DNA of 11,820 bases from Kiritimatiellales bacterium (lineage in GTDB: Bacteria; Verrucomicrobiota; Kiritimatiellia; Kiritimatiellales; Pontiellaceae): contig DAOVNC010000065.1 in NCBI GenBank assembly GCA_030630445.1, positions 1-11,820 of the forward strand. Reading direction: 5' to 3'. Each line of letters starts with the position of its first letter. Position 1 is the stretch's first letter. Under the pieces are notes generated by a model. The model was given only the letters and a program-made list of their open reading frames with translations. It searched no databases and was not told the origin of the DNA. The position numbers and the translations under genes are program-made. Positions 1 to 7,166 of the stretch are shown here, in pieces.

Positions 1-19
1 TATTGAGGCTGGAGAGATT

Positions 20-70
20 GCTCACTATTCTTCCTTTGTTTAGTGGTTTTTATGATTGAAGAATAGTAGC
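20..70. repeat. Imperfect hairpin in left-edge non-coding DNA
   Basis: A perfect 10-bp inverted repeat (ACTATTCTTC at 24-33, GAAGAATAGT at 58-67) is extended by a further 3 bp (GCT 20-22 with AGC 68-70) across one unpaired C at 23. The loop is about 24 nt. The plus-strand 3' flank is T-rich (ATCTTTCCTTTT), so it could end transcription of a plus-strand gene left of the window. The minus-strand flank has no T run. The hairpin lies about 100 bp past the stop of the ThuA-ankyrin gene. The rest of 1-172 is AT-rich, and I see no gene in it. Confidence 0.4.
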
Positions 71-172
71 ATCTTTCCTTTTCTGGCTAAACATATTTCA
101 TCTTTAAATAAGCGGTTTTTGAGGGGTTTTGCAAAAGGCTCAGAATACGATATATTTTTCCCATGACTCCGC

Positions 173-1486
173 TCATTGAAGAATCGCAGCGGCCGGCTGG
201 TTTCCGAGTTCAACAGCATAATCGAGCGGGGTTTTTCCGTTGGTCGCCTTGATGGTTTTGTCGGCGCCGTTTTCCAGCAGCAGGTTGATCATTTTCGGAC
301 TGGCCGAAGCTGAAGCCTCGTGCAGCGGGGTTCCGCCGCGCTTGCTCCGCAGATCAACCTTCGCACCCTTTTCGAGCAAATAGGCGGCCACCTCGACGCG
401 ATCCTTCTCGGCGGCATAGTGTAGCGGACTCCAGCCCTCGTCGTCGCGCGCGCCGATATCCGCCCCGTTTTCAACCAGCAGCTTGACGAGCTCCAGGAAG
501 TTGCGCTCGGCCGCAAAATGCAACGGCGTCTTTTCGGTACCGGTCAAGGGGTTCATTTCCGCATCGGTCTCAATCAGCACGCGTGCGCATTCGGCTTGTC
601 CGCGCACCGCCGCAAAGTGTAGCGGAGTCCAGCCTTGCTTGTTTTTCTCGTTCACATCCGTACCCAGCAGAAGATGGTTGCGCACATCGTCGGCATCTCC
701 CTTGGCAATCGCGTGCAGAATGCTTTTGTTTTTCACGACAATCGGATCTGCCGACAGAACACCGCTGATCGGCACGTCCATGCCGGTCGACCAGACGATG
801 GCGTTGAGAACCAATTTGCGAAAATCGGGTTGCGCCCAATTACTGAGAAAATGCCCGCCCGTAAATCCAAACGCATTGGATCCATAGGCCCACGCAAGGA
901 TGTGCGCTTTGCCCTTCTCTTCGGGAGGCACGGCTTCCATCAAGGGAGTGATCGCCCCGAACTTTAAGTTGTAGTACCACTCGTCCTTAAGCTCGAAAGG
1001 TTTCACCCCAGTGGTGATGGCATGCTTCGCCAGTTTTGGGTTTTTCATCGTCCATTCGGGGTTTTGCGACTGGCTCTCATCGTAGTAGCCGCCGATCACC
1101 TTCATCAGTATTTCGTTCAGCAGGCCGGGTTCGCCATCGACGGCATAGTGCAGGAAAACCATGCCAACGCCGCGCTCCACCAACGCCTGCAACTCCGTTT
1201 CATGGCCAAGCGCCACATGCTTCTTGTCGCCATCGCAATAGACCACCAAGACGTCGATGCCCTCCAGCACGCCGGGTTCCGGCCACGTGTCGTATTGGAT
1301 CGCCGTCTTGATACCCATCCCCGATTCACCGAGCGCCTTGGCCAGCGCCTTGCACCCATCATGGAACTCATGCTCATTCCATCCGTGGCTTGGCGTGCCG
1401 GCAACAAACAGGATCGACTTGGATTCTCCTGCGTGGACAGACAGCAGGCATGCGAACAAGGCAGACAGTAATCGTATTTTCATCAT
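173..1486 (-). CDS. Exported ThuA-domain protein with C-terminal ankyrin repeats
   Basis: This is a 437-residue protein. Residues 1-19 look like a Sec signal peptide: a charged start, a hydrophobic core LLSALFACLL and a probable cleavage after SVHA. Residues about 23-233 match the ThuA family, which has a class I glutamine amidotransferase-like fold. Seen here are a SILFVAG first strand, the GVGMVFLHYAV turn with His113 where amidotransferases carry the catalytic Cys, and the closing FTGGHFLSNW...NAIVW block. Residues about 253-437 form five to six ankyrin repeats, marked by TPLH/SPLH/TPLD near 287, 319, 353, 386 and 419 and by NGAD turns. ThuA-like domains occur in sugar-utilisation and secreted proteins of poorly defined activity, while ankyrin repeats bind proteins, so an exported carbohydrate-related or scaffold role is inference. 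The start is a double ATG (1486 or 1483) with GGAG 5 nt before the first ATG. The gene is transcribed divergently from uup. No enzymatic activity can be assigned. Confidence 0.85.
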   Translation of the reverse strand: MMKIRLLSALFACLLSVHAGESKSILFVAGTPSHGWNEHEFHDGCKALAKALGESGMGIKTAIQYDTWPEPGVLEGIDVLVVYCDGDKKHVALGHETELQALVERGVGMVFLHYAVDGEPGLLNEILMKVIGGYYDESQSQNPEWTMKNPKLAKHAITTGVKPFELKDEWYYNLKFGAITPLMEAVPPEEKGKAHILAWAYGSNAFGFTGGHFLSNWAQPDFRKLVLNAIVWSTGMDVPISGVLSADPIVVKNKSILHAIAKGDADDVRNHLLLGTDVNEKNKQGWTPLHFAAVRGQAECARVLIETDAEMNPLTGTEKTPLHFAAERNFLELVKLLVENGADIGARDDEGWSPLHYAAEKDRVEVAAYLLEKGAKVDLRSKRGGTPLHEASASASPKMINLLLENGADKTIKATNGKTPLDYAVELGNQPAAAILQ

Positions 1487-1699
1487 AAAATCTCCAAAGG
1501 TTGGAATCTACCGCAATCCCCCGCCCACTTCCAGCCAAGATCGCAGATGGAGCATCCTGCATATTATCCTTTCCAATCACCGCAAAATCTGGACAATGCG
1601 CAAGCTTCTGCCTGTTGGCAGAGCGGTTGATAATGAGTGGTTGATCGTTGCAGGAGAGCTGGACAACCCCTATCAACAAACACCCAACAACTAAATACC

Positions 1700-3463
1700 A
1701 TGGCACTACTCAGTCTACAAAATCTACACAAGGCATTTGGCGGGCCGCTGCTGCTGGACGATGCGACGCTGCAAATCGAGTGCGGCGAGCGCATCTGCCT
1801 AGTCGGGCGCAACGGCGAAGGCAAGTCGACCCTGCTAAAGATCGTCAGCGGCTTCATCGAACCCGACTCCGGCGAGATTATCCGCCAGCCGGGGCTGAAG
1901 GTTCGCCGCCTGCGGCAGAATGTGCCGCATGATTTGACGGGAACCGTCGAAGCGCTGGTATTCCAAGGATTGGAGGATCCACACGACGACTGGACATCGC
2001 ACCAGTCGGTCGACAAAGCCGTTTCGCTGGTCGGGCTGGAGAATGGATGGAAGTTCGAGGAGCTTTCGGGCGGTCAAAAGCGCCGCGTTCTGCTGGCTCG
2101 GGCGCTGGTGTGCGATCCGGATATCCTCGTATTGGACGAACCGACCAACCACCTCGACATTGAATCCATCCAATGGTTGGAAAACTTTCTCGGTCGCTAC
2201 AAGGGTACGCTGCTTTTTGTGACGCACGACCGCACCTTCCTGCGCAAGCTCGCCACCCGGATCGTGGAAATCGACCGTGGGCGACTGCACAACTGGGCAT
2301 GCGACTACGACACCTATCTAAAACGCAAGCAGGCACTGCTCGACGGCGAGGCCGAGCAATGGACACAATTCGACAAGAAACTTGCACAGGAAGAAGTCTG
2401 GATCCGCAAGGGCATCAAGGCGCGCCGTACCCGCAACGAGGGGCGCGTGCGCGAGTTGGAGAAAATGCGGAGCAGTCGAAGCCAACGGCGCGAGCGTACC
2501 GGCTCGGTCAACATGCAATTGACAGAGGCGGGACTCTCTGGCCGCAAGGTCATCACGGCCAAGAACATTTCATACGACTATGATGGACTTCCAATCATTG
2601 GAAACTTTAGCACCGGCATCATGCGCGGCGACAAGGTCGGCATCATCGGCCCGAACGGCTGCGGCAAGACCACGTTGATCAAGCTGCTGCTTGGCGAGCT
2701 ACAGCCAATGAGCGGCACGGTCGACCACGGTACCAAGCTGGAGGTGGCCTATTTCGACCAGCACCGCGCCACGTTGGACGAAACCCAAACTGTCGCTGAA
2801 AACGTCTGCACCGAGGAATTCATCACCATCGGAAACGTTAAAAAACATGTACTCGGCTATTTGCAGGATTTCCTGTTCACACCCGACCGCGCACGCCAAA
2901 AGGTTGGTGTTCTTTCCGGCGGCGAGCGCAACCGCTTGCTGCTGGCCAAGCTTTTCACCAAAGCCTCGAACGTACTGGTGCTCGACGAACCGACCAACGA
3001 TCTCGACGCGGAAACGCTGGAACTGCTCGAAGAACTGCTGGCCAACTACGAAGGCACGCTCCTGCTTGTCAGCCACGACCGCTCGTTCCTGAACAACGTC
3101 GTCACCAGTACGCTTGTTTTCGAGAGCGAAGGCCAACTCAACGAATATCCGGGCGGCTATGACGATTGGCTTAGCCAAAGGCAAGCGGCACTAGGCACCA
3201 GGCAACAGAAAGATACCCGGCAACCTGCAAAACAAAAGGTGACGCGAAAACTTTCCAACAAGGAACGGGAGGAACTTGCAACCCTGCCGAAACTGATCGA
3301 GCAGCTCGAAGCCGAGCAAGAAGCGCTTCACCAAGCCATGGCCGACCCCGCCTTCTACCAAAAAACAAAAAATGAAATCGCCGATGAAACCGCCCGTGCG
3401 GAAGCCATTCCGAAAAAACTCGAAGAAGCTTTTGAACGCTGGGAAGAACTGGAGAGTCTATGA
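1700..3463 (+). CDS. uup: ABC-F ATPase, Uup type
   Basis: This 587-residue soluble protein has two tandem ABC ATPase domains and no membrane segments, the ABC-F layout. Domain 1 has Walker A GRNGEGKST (36-44), signature LSGGQ (122-126) and Walker B with LDEPTNHLD (145-153). A charged linker follows, with the KARRTRNEGRVRELEKMR stretch (240-257) typical of Uup. Domain 2 has Walker A GPNGCGKTT (317-325), LSGGE (405-409) and LDEPTNDLD (428-436). Residues about 515-587 form a charged coiled coil like the DNA-binding C-terminal domain of Uup. ABC-F proteins act on ribosomes; Uup has also been linked to transposon excision and replication-repair intermediates. I chose ATG 1700 because MALLSLQNLHKAFGG begins exactly where ABC-F homologues do. 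An in-frame GTG at 1637 would add 21 residues without family character. No Shine-Dalgarno site precedes ATG 1700. The sequence is intact with all motifs present. Confidence 0.95.
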   Translation: MALLSLQNLHKAFGGPLLLDDATLQIECGERICLVGRNGEGKSTLLKIVSGFIEPDSGEIIRQPGLKVRRLRQNVPHDLTGTVEALVFQGLEDPHDDWTSHQSVDKAVSLVGLENGWKFEELSGGQKRRVLLARALVCDPDILVLDEPTNHLDIESIQWLENFLGRYKGTLLFVTHDRTFLRKLATRIVEIDRGRLHNWACDYDTYLKRKQALLDGEAEQWTQFDKKLAQEEVWIRKGIKARRTRNEGRVRELEKMRSSRSQRRERTGSVNMQLTEAGLSGRKVITAKNISYDYDGLPIIGNFSTGIMRGDKVGIIGPNGCGKTTLIKLLLGELQPMSGTVDHGTKLEVAYFDQHRATLDETQTVAENVCTEEFITIGNVKKHVLGYLQDFLFTPDRARQKVGVLSGGERNRLLLAKLFTKASNVLVLDEPTNDLDAETLELLEELLANYEGTLLLVSHDRSFLNNVVTSTLVFESEGQLNEYPGGYDDWLSQRQAALGTRQQKDTRQPAKQKVTRKLSNKEREELATLPKLIEQLEAEQEALHQAMADPAFYQKTKNEIADETARAEAIPKKLEEAFERWEELESL

Positions 3464-3467
3464 CACC

Positions 3468-3578
3468 AAACCACGGAATCATCGGTTCTCCGCCGCCCCC
3501 CCTTCGGCGGATCCGATGAGGAAGTGCGATACTCGGAACCCTAAGGTTAAGGTCGCATTTTCAATCTTTCCGTGGTTT
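3468..3578. repeat. 111-bp palindromic element, possible three-way junction
   Basis: The ends are a perfect 11-bp inverted repeat (AAACCACGGAA 3468-3478, TTCCGTGGTTT 3568-3578). Inside are two independent stem-loops. The first pairs TCATCGG (3479-3485) with CCGATGA (3513-3519) and TCCGCCG (3489-3495) with CGGCGGA (3505-3511). The second pairs 3521-3529 with 3553-3561 around a core TGCGA/TCGCA, with G-U pairs in RNA, and holds a small AACC-CTAA-GGTT hairpin. The outer stem abuts the first arm directly. The element starts 4 nt after the uup stop and ends 25 nt before the next start codon. It may be a transcription-attenuating structure or a copy of a dispersed palindromic repeat. The pairing is read directly; the function is unknown. 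Confidence 0.6.
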
Positions 3579-3603
3579 TCTCTTTGTTTACGAGGCATTT
3601 CCA

Positions 3604-3870
3604 ATGAAACGGCTGATTTGGAACAAGCATACTAAACTGATACTCAAACATGCAGCGGGATGGTTTTGTATCGTTGTCGGAATCATCATGCTCATCACCC
3701 CCGGGCAAGGCATCCTGACCCTTCTGATCGGGGTCTATCTGCTGGCCGACGAAATTCCCGTCTTTGGAAGGCTCAAGGCGTGGCTGCACCGAAAATTTCC
3801 CAAAACCGCCGACTATGTCCACCACAAGGGCGAGCAACTAAAGGCCAAATTCCATAAGAAAGAGCCGTAG
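3604..3870 (+). CDS. Small PGPGW-type inner-membrane protein
   Basis: This 88-residue protein has a basic N-terminus, two hydrophobic segments (about 17-31 and 37-48) separated by TPGQG (32-36), and a basic, His-rich C-terminal tail. The order AGW...LITPGQG...GVYLLADE fits the putative transmembrane PGPGW family, in which a short turn between two helices usually reads PGPG. Here the second Pro is Gln. The family has no established biochemical role. The start is supported by GAGG at 3592-3595, 8 nt before the ATG. It follows uup on the same strand after 140 bp that hold a strong secondary structure, so co-transcription is uncertain. It converges with the GH95 gene, with only 11 bp between the stop codons. 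Confidence 0.75.
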   Translation: MKRLIWNKHTKLILKHAAGWFCIVVGIIMLITPGQGILTLLIGVYLLADEIPVFGRLKAWLHRKFPKTADYVHHKGEQLKAKFHKKEP

Positions 3871-3881
3871 ACCAGCCCTCT

Positions 3882-6260
3882 CTACAAATTCAGATCGGCG
3901 TTGAGTTGAATACTCTCTCCCGGCTTGAAGGATAGATCGCGGGTCTTCTGGCCGTAGCGCACGCGGCACGTCGTTCCCTTTCGGTTGTGAAGGGTCGCAC
4001 CCACGAGTTGGCCGTCCTTCCATGCCATGTCGACCTCGAAACCTCCACGAGCCCGCAACCCCTTGACTTTGCCGCTCGCCCATGCCTGCGGCAAGGCGGG
4101 AAGCAGATCAAGGATATGGGGGCCTGCGTCTGGGTGCGTGACGCGCTCATGCGATTGCAGCAGCATCTCCGCAACGCCGGCGGTGTAGCCAAAGTTGCCG
4201 TCAATCTGGAACGGGGGATGCGAATCCAACAGGTTGGCGTAGAGTTTTCCCGAGATCAGGTTGCCCATCAGTTTCATGGCGTGGTCACCATCCCGCAGGC
4301 GGGCCCACAGGTTGATCTTCCATCCCATGCTCCAACCGGTTGCGGCATCGCCACGGTAGTTCATGGACTGGATGGCGGCCTGCATCAGTTCCCCATCGCG
4401 GCCGGTCAGGATTTGGCGGCCGGGATAGACGGCGTACATCATCGAGACATGGCGGTGTTTGTCCTTGTTGGCGTTGCTTTCGAGTTTCGGGTCTCGCCAT
4501 TCACAAAGCTGACCGTACTGGCCGACCTTTGGCGGTTGCAGGCGCGCACGAAGCTTCGTAAGTTTCCTGCAAAATGCGGCATCCTTTCCGAGCGTTTTCC
4601 CGGCTTCGATGCAGTTCGTGAACAGATCCCAGATGATCATGGTCTGGTAGTAGGCACCGTCGCTGAGCGGCCCGTGTTCGGGTGAGTAGCTGGGATTCAC
4701 GGCCAGGTAGCCTCCCTCGACTTCCTGTAGATTGTCGACCCAGAACTCGGCTGCGCCCTTGAGAATGGGCCAGGCATGCTTCCCGAGATAATCGAGGTCG
4801 CGGGTGAACGCGTAATGGTCCCAGATATTCTGGCAGAGGAACGCACCGCTTTCGGCTTCCATCATGTGTATGCCGCGTCGTGGTCCGGGCGGCGTGTAGC
4901 CCCAGATGTTGGCACTGTGGTGGACGACCCAGCCGCGTGCGTTGTAGTGGATTTTTGCCGACTTTGCACCGGGTTCGCACAAATCGTTGGCCCACTCGAT
5001 CATGGGGATGGCACATTCGGAAATATTGCAGCTATCGACCGGCCAGTAGTTCATCTGCATGTTGATGTTTAGATGGTAGTCGCAATTCCAAGGCGGCTTG
5101 TTGCTGTTGTTCCACAGCCCCTGCAGGTTGGCAGGGAGCCCGCCGGAGCGCGAAGACGCAATCATCAGGTAGCGACCGTACTGAAACAAAAGTGCCTCAA
5201 GCCCGCGGTCGTCCCGCGACTTCTTGTAGGCCTTCAACCGCTCATCGGTGGCCAAGTGCGCGTGTGGCGTAGCGCCAAGATTCAGCTGCACGCGGTTGAA
5301 TAGAGCTTGGTAATCAGCAATATGTGCGGCTTCCAGCTGTTTGTACTTCATGGAGGCAACCTGTTGGAGCGTGGCATCGATGCGCGTGGCCGGTGCGATA
5401 CCCTTGTAGTGCGGGTATGCCAACTTGTAGTTGGTGGCGGCCGCCATCACGATGGTCACGCTATCGGCAGCTTTGACGAATAGCTTGCCATCCAACGCCG
5501 AGACCGTGCCGCCGTCGGCCTTGACGACGAGTCGTGCCTCGAATTTCACGCCGTGCTGTTTCGGGTTGTGCGTATCGACCTCGCCGGTGAGCACCAGCCG
5601 ACCGTCAACAGCGGAAACCGATATGTTCTCATGCAGACTGGAGACCTGCAGGGTAAAGCTGACCTGTCCAGGCTTGTCCGCGCTAATGCGCATGATGCCA
5701 ACCTGATTCGGATGACTACAAAAGTGTTCGCGCTTATACACCACATTGTTGTGCTTGTAGCTGACGGTCGCAACGGCTGTTTCCAAGTCAAGATCGCGCC
5801 GGTAGTCCGATGTGGCTTCAGGGTCGTGGCCAAAATCCAGCCAGGCATCGAAGAACGACTGGTAGGCGCCGAAATCCGGTTTTCCATACCCGTAGAGACT
5901 GCAAAAATCACGCAGCAGCAAGTCCGACCCTTCCTTTACCTTGCCCGCTTTGATCTGTTGCCGCGCCTTCACCAAGGCCTCGTACGCACCTTGCCGGTCA
6001 TTATCGGGTTCCGGCCACCCGCTCCACACACTGTCTTCGTTGAACATCAAACGCTCACGATCAACGTTGCCAAACACCATGCAGCCCAGCCGACCATTAC
6101 CCAGCGGCAAAGCCTTCATCCAATCCTCGCCGGCCGGTTCACCATACCAGAGTTTGAGATCGACCGGTTTTCTCGTTGCGGGGATGGCGGATGCCATCAC
6201 GGGCAAGCAGGCTAAAAAAACCGCCACCACCAGCAGGTTTTGAATGCTATCCCTATTCAT
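3882..6260 (-). CDS. Secreted glycoside hydrolase family 95 (alpha-L-fucosidase or alpha-L-galactosidase type)
   Basis: This 792-residue protein has a signal peptide (hydrophobic LLVVAVFLACLPV, probable cleavage after ASA at residue 25). Residues about 33-280 are the GH95 N-terminal beta domain, with LWYGEPA, ALPLGNGRLG and NEDSVWSG. The rest is the alpha/alpha-barrel catalytic domain plus C-terminal beta region. Family catalytic positions appear present: Asn398 and Asn400 in LNINMQMNYW (the water-activating Asn pair), Glu528 in SYSPEHGP (probable general acid) and Asp687 in FQIDGNFG. GH95 enzymes are inverting exo-enzymes that mainly cleave alpha-1,2-L-fucosides, and some act on alpha-L-galactosides. 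The sequence alone does not decide the substrate, and no carbohydrate-binding module is evident. ATG 6260 is chosen because GAGGAG lies 4 nt upstream and the signal peptide begins there; an in-frame TTG at 6314 is less likely. No SusC/SusD, sulfatase or sugar transporter gene lies nearby. The gene lies 79 bp downstream of coaX and has its own candidate promoter. Confidence 0.93.
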   Translation of the reverse strand: MNRDSIQNLLVVAVFLACLPVMASAIPATRKPVDLKLWYGEPAGEDWMKALPLGNGRLGCMVFGNVDRERLMFNEDSVWSGWPEPDNDRQGAYEALVKARQQIKAGKVKEGSDLLLRDFCSLYGYGKPDFGAYQSFFDAWLDFGHDPEATSDYRRDLDLETAVATVSYKHNNVVYKREHFCSHPNQVGIMRISADKPGQVSFTLQVSSLHENISVSAVDGRLVLTGEVDTHNPKQHGVKFEARLVVKADGGTVSALDGKLFVKAADSVTIVMAAATNYKLAYPHYKGIAPATRIDATLQQVASMKYKQLEAAHIADYQALFNRVQLNLGATPHAHLATDERLKAYKKSRDDRGLEALLFQYGRYLMIASSRSGGLPANLQGLWNNSNKPPWNCDYHLNINMQMNYWPVDSCNISECAIPMIEWANDLCEPGAKSAKIHYNARGWVVHHSANIWGYTPPGPRRGIHMMEAESGAFLCQNIWDHYAFTRDLDYLGKHAWPILKGAAEFWVDNLQEVEGGYLAVNPSYSPEHGPLSDGAYYQTMIIWDLFTNCIEAGKTLGKDAAFCRKLTKLRARLQPPKVGQYGQLCEWRDPKLESNANKDKHRHVSMMYAVYPGRQILTGRDGELMQAAIQSMNYRGDAATGWSMGWKINLWARLRDGDHAMKLMGNLISGKLYANLLDSHPPFQIDGNFGYTAGVAEMLLQSHERVTHPDAGPHILDLLPALPQAWASGKVKGLRARGGFEVDMAWKDGQLVGATLHNRKGTTCRVRYGQKTRDLSFKPGESIQLNADLNL

Positions 6261-6285
6261 AATACTCCTCGGAATTGTACACAAA

Positions 6286-6314
6286 TATATACGGAGAAGG
6301 GGTTGCGGGATCAA
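6286..6314 (-). promoter_or_regulatory. Candidate sigma70 promoter for the GH95 gene
   Basis: On the minus strand, TTGATC (6314-6309) and TATATA (6291-6286) are separated by exactly 17 bp. They lie between the coaX stop and the GH95 start. Transcription would begin near 6279, giving a leader of about 20 nt that contains the GAGGAG ribosome-binding site (6270-6265). This suggests the glycosidase can be expressed independently of the upstream cofactor genes. Confidence 0.5.
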
Positions 6315-6339
6315 GGTTAACCAACAAGCACCCTGCCTC

Positions 6340-7083
6340 CTAGTCGTTCAGCGCGCCGATGATGCCTAGGCCTTTAAGGGTGAGGTTGGGATCGATGGTG
6401 GCTTCGACGTCCCAATCCTTGAAGATCCACCCCGCATAGCCGCCGGTGCAGCAGACGGGTAGTTCTTTGGTTCCCAACTCGGTTTTCAGGTTTTGGAGAA
6501 TCTCGCGCACCATGCCGCGATAGCCGAGGCGTGCGCCGATCTGCATGGCCTGCGTCGTATTGCGTCCGACAACAGCCTTGGTTTTGGCCGGCTTGACGTG
6601 CGGAAGCAACGCGGTCTTTTCGGAGAGATAGTCGAACATCAGCGGCAGACCGGGGCAAATAATGCCGCCGATGTAGCCGCGCATCCCGTCAAGGATATCG
6701 AACGTCGGGGCGGTGCCGAAATCGCACACCACCGATGGCGTACCAAGCAGTTTTGCCGCGGCAGCGGCATTGGCCAGGCGGTCGGCGCCAATCCTTCCGG
6801 GGTTTGGATAATCAACCGGAACCCCAAGCTCCAAATCATGGGAGACAAACAGGGGATCGGGCAAGCCCGCACTCCTAACCAATCGTTTCCATCCGGTGTT
6901 CGCCGGGGGAACCACGGAGGCGACAACCACCGCATCGACCGCTTTTTTTGTCAGCAGAGGAACCACTTCATCCGCCAACTTGAAGAGAGAGGCGCAGCGC
7001 CCGACCGAGGAGACCCGGCCGTTTCGGTAGTAGCCGACGGAGGTGCTGGTGTTGCCAATATCTATAACCAAGGTAAAACTCAT
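6340..7083 (-). CDS. coaX: Type III pantothenate kinase CoaX
   Basis: This 247-residue protein phosphorylates pantothenate to 4'-phosphopantothenate, the first step of CoA synthesis, in the cytoplasm. It belongs to the ASKHA fold. Seen here are the phosphate-binding DIGNTSTS motif (8-15, with Asp8), the substrate and catalytic block YPNPGRIGADRLAN with Asp101, a second phosphate motif DFGTAPTFD (121-129), GGIICPGL (139-146), the RNTTQAMQIG block (174-183) and the C-terminal CCTGGYA strand (211-217). Length and motif order fit CoaX rather than PanK-I or PanK-II. The second phosphate motif usually reads GTA followed by Thr or Val, then Thr. Pro126 in that slot is unusual but lies between conserved residues. 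The start is ATG 7083 with only a weak GGCGAAAG Shine-Dalgarno-like sequence. It lies 83 bp after nadC, and nadC-coaX proximity is a known arrangement, often with birA, which is absent here. Confidence 0.93.
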   Translation of the reverse strand: MSFTLVIDIGNTSTSVGYYRNGRVSSVGRCASLFKLADEVVPLLTKKAVDAVVVASVVPPANTGWKRLVRSAGLPDPLFVSHDLELGVPVDYPNPGRIGADRLANAAAAAKLLGTPSVVCDFGTAPTFDILDGMRGYIGGIICPGLPLMFDYLSEKTALLPHVKPAKTKAVVGRNTTQAMQIGARLGYRGMVREILQNLKTELGTKELPVCCTGGYAGWIFKDWDVEATIDPNLTLKGLGIIGALND

Positions 7084-7115
7084 CAGAATGATCTTTCGCC
7101 AAGATAATTAAGAGC

Positions 7116-7166
7116 AAAACAATTCCCCGGATGGCCTCTCATAATCATTTTGTCCACAATTGTTTT
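7116..7166. repeat. 9-bp inverted repeat between nadC and coaX
   Basis: AAAACAATT (7116-7124) and AATTGTTTT (7158-7166) are perfect inverted copies separated by 33 bp. The minus-strand 5' arm abuts the nadC stop codon. In nadC-coaX readthrough RNA the arms would form an A/U-rich stem ending in UUUU, which could act as a weak terminator or attenuator or protect the nadC 3' end. The stem is weak and the loop long, so chance occurrence in AT-rich spacer is possible. No convincing promoter for coaX was found in this spacer. Confidence 0.35.

Noticed and set aside
127..136. Perfect palindrome TTTTGCAAAA downstream of the ThuA-ankyrin gene
   Set aside because: It is a short, low-complexity palindrome in AT-rich DNA, with no promoter nearby and a high chance expectation.
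54..184. Direct repeat ATTGAAGAAT at 54-63 and 175-184
   Set aside because: It is only 10 bp, one copy lies in the 3' end of a coding sequence, and there are no further copies or target-site features.
1374..1706. Minus-strand open frame starting with a lipoprotein-like leader (MPWYLVVGCLLIG...LSC)
   Set aside because: It overlaps the N-terminal coding part of the ThuA-ankyrin gene in another frame and spans the uup start. Beyond the leader it has no protein-like character, so it is most likely chance.
3867..3885. Small dyad GTAGA/TCTAC holding both convergent stop codons, as a bidirectional terminator
   Set aside because: The stem is only 5 bp with a 9-nt loop and no T-runs on either side, too weak to call a terminator.
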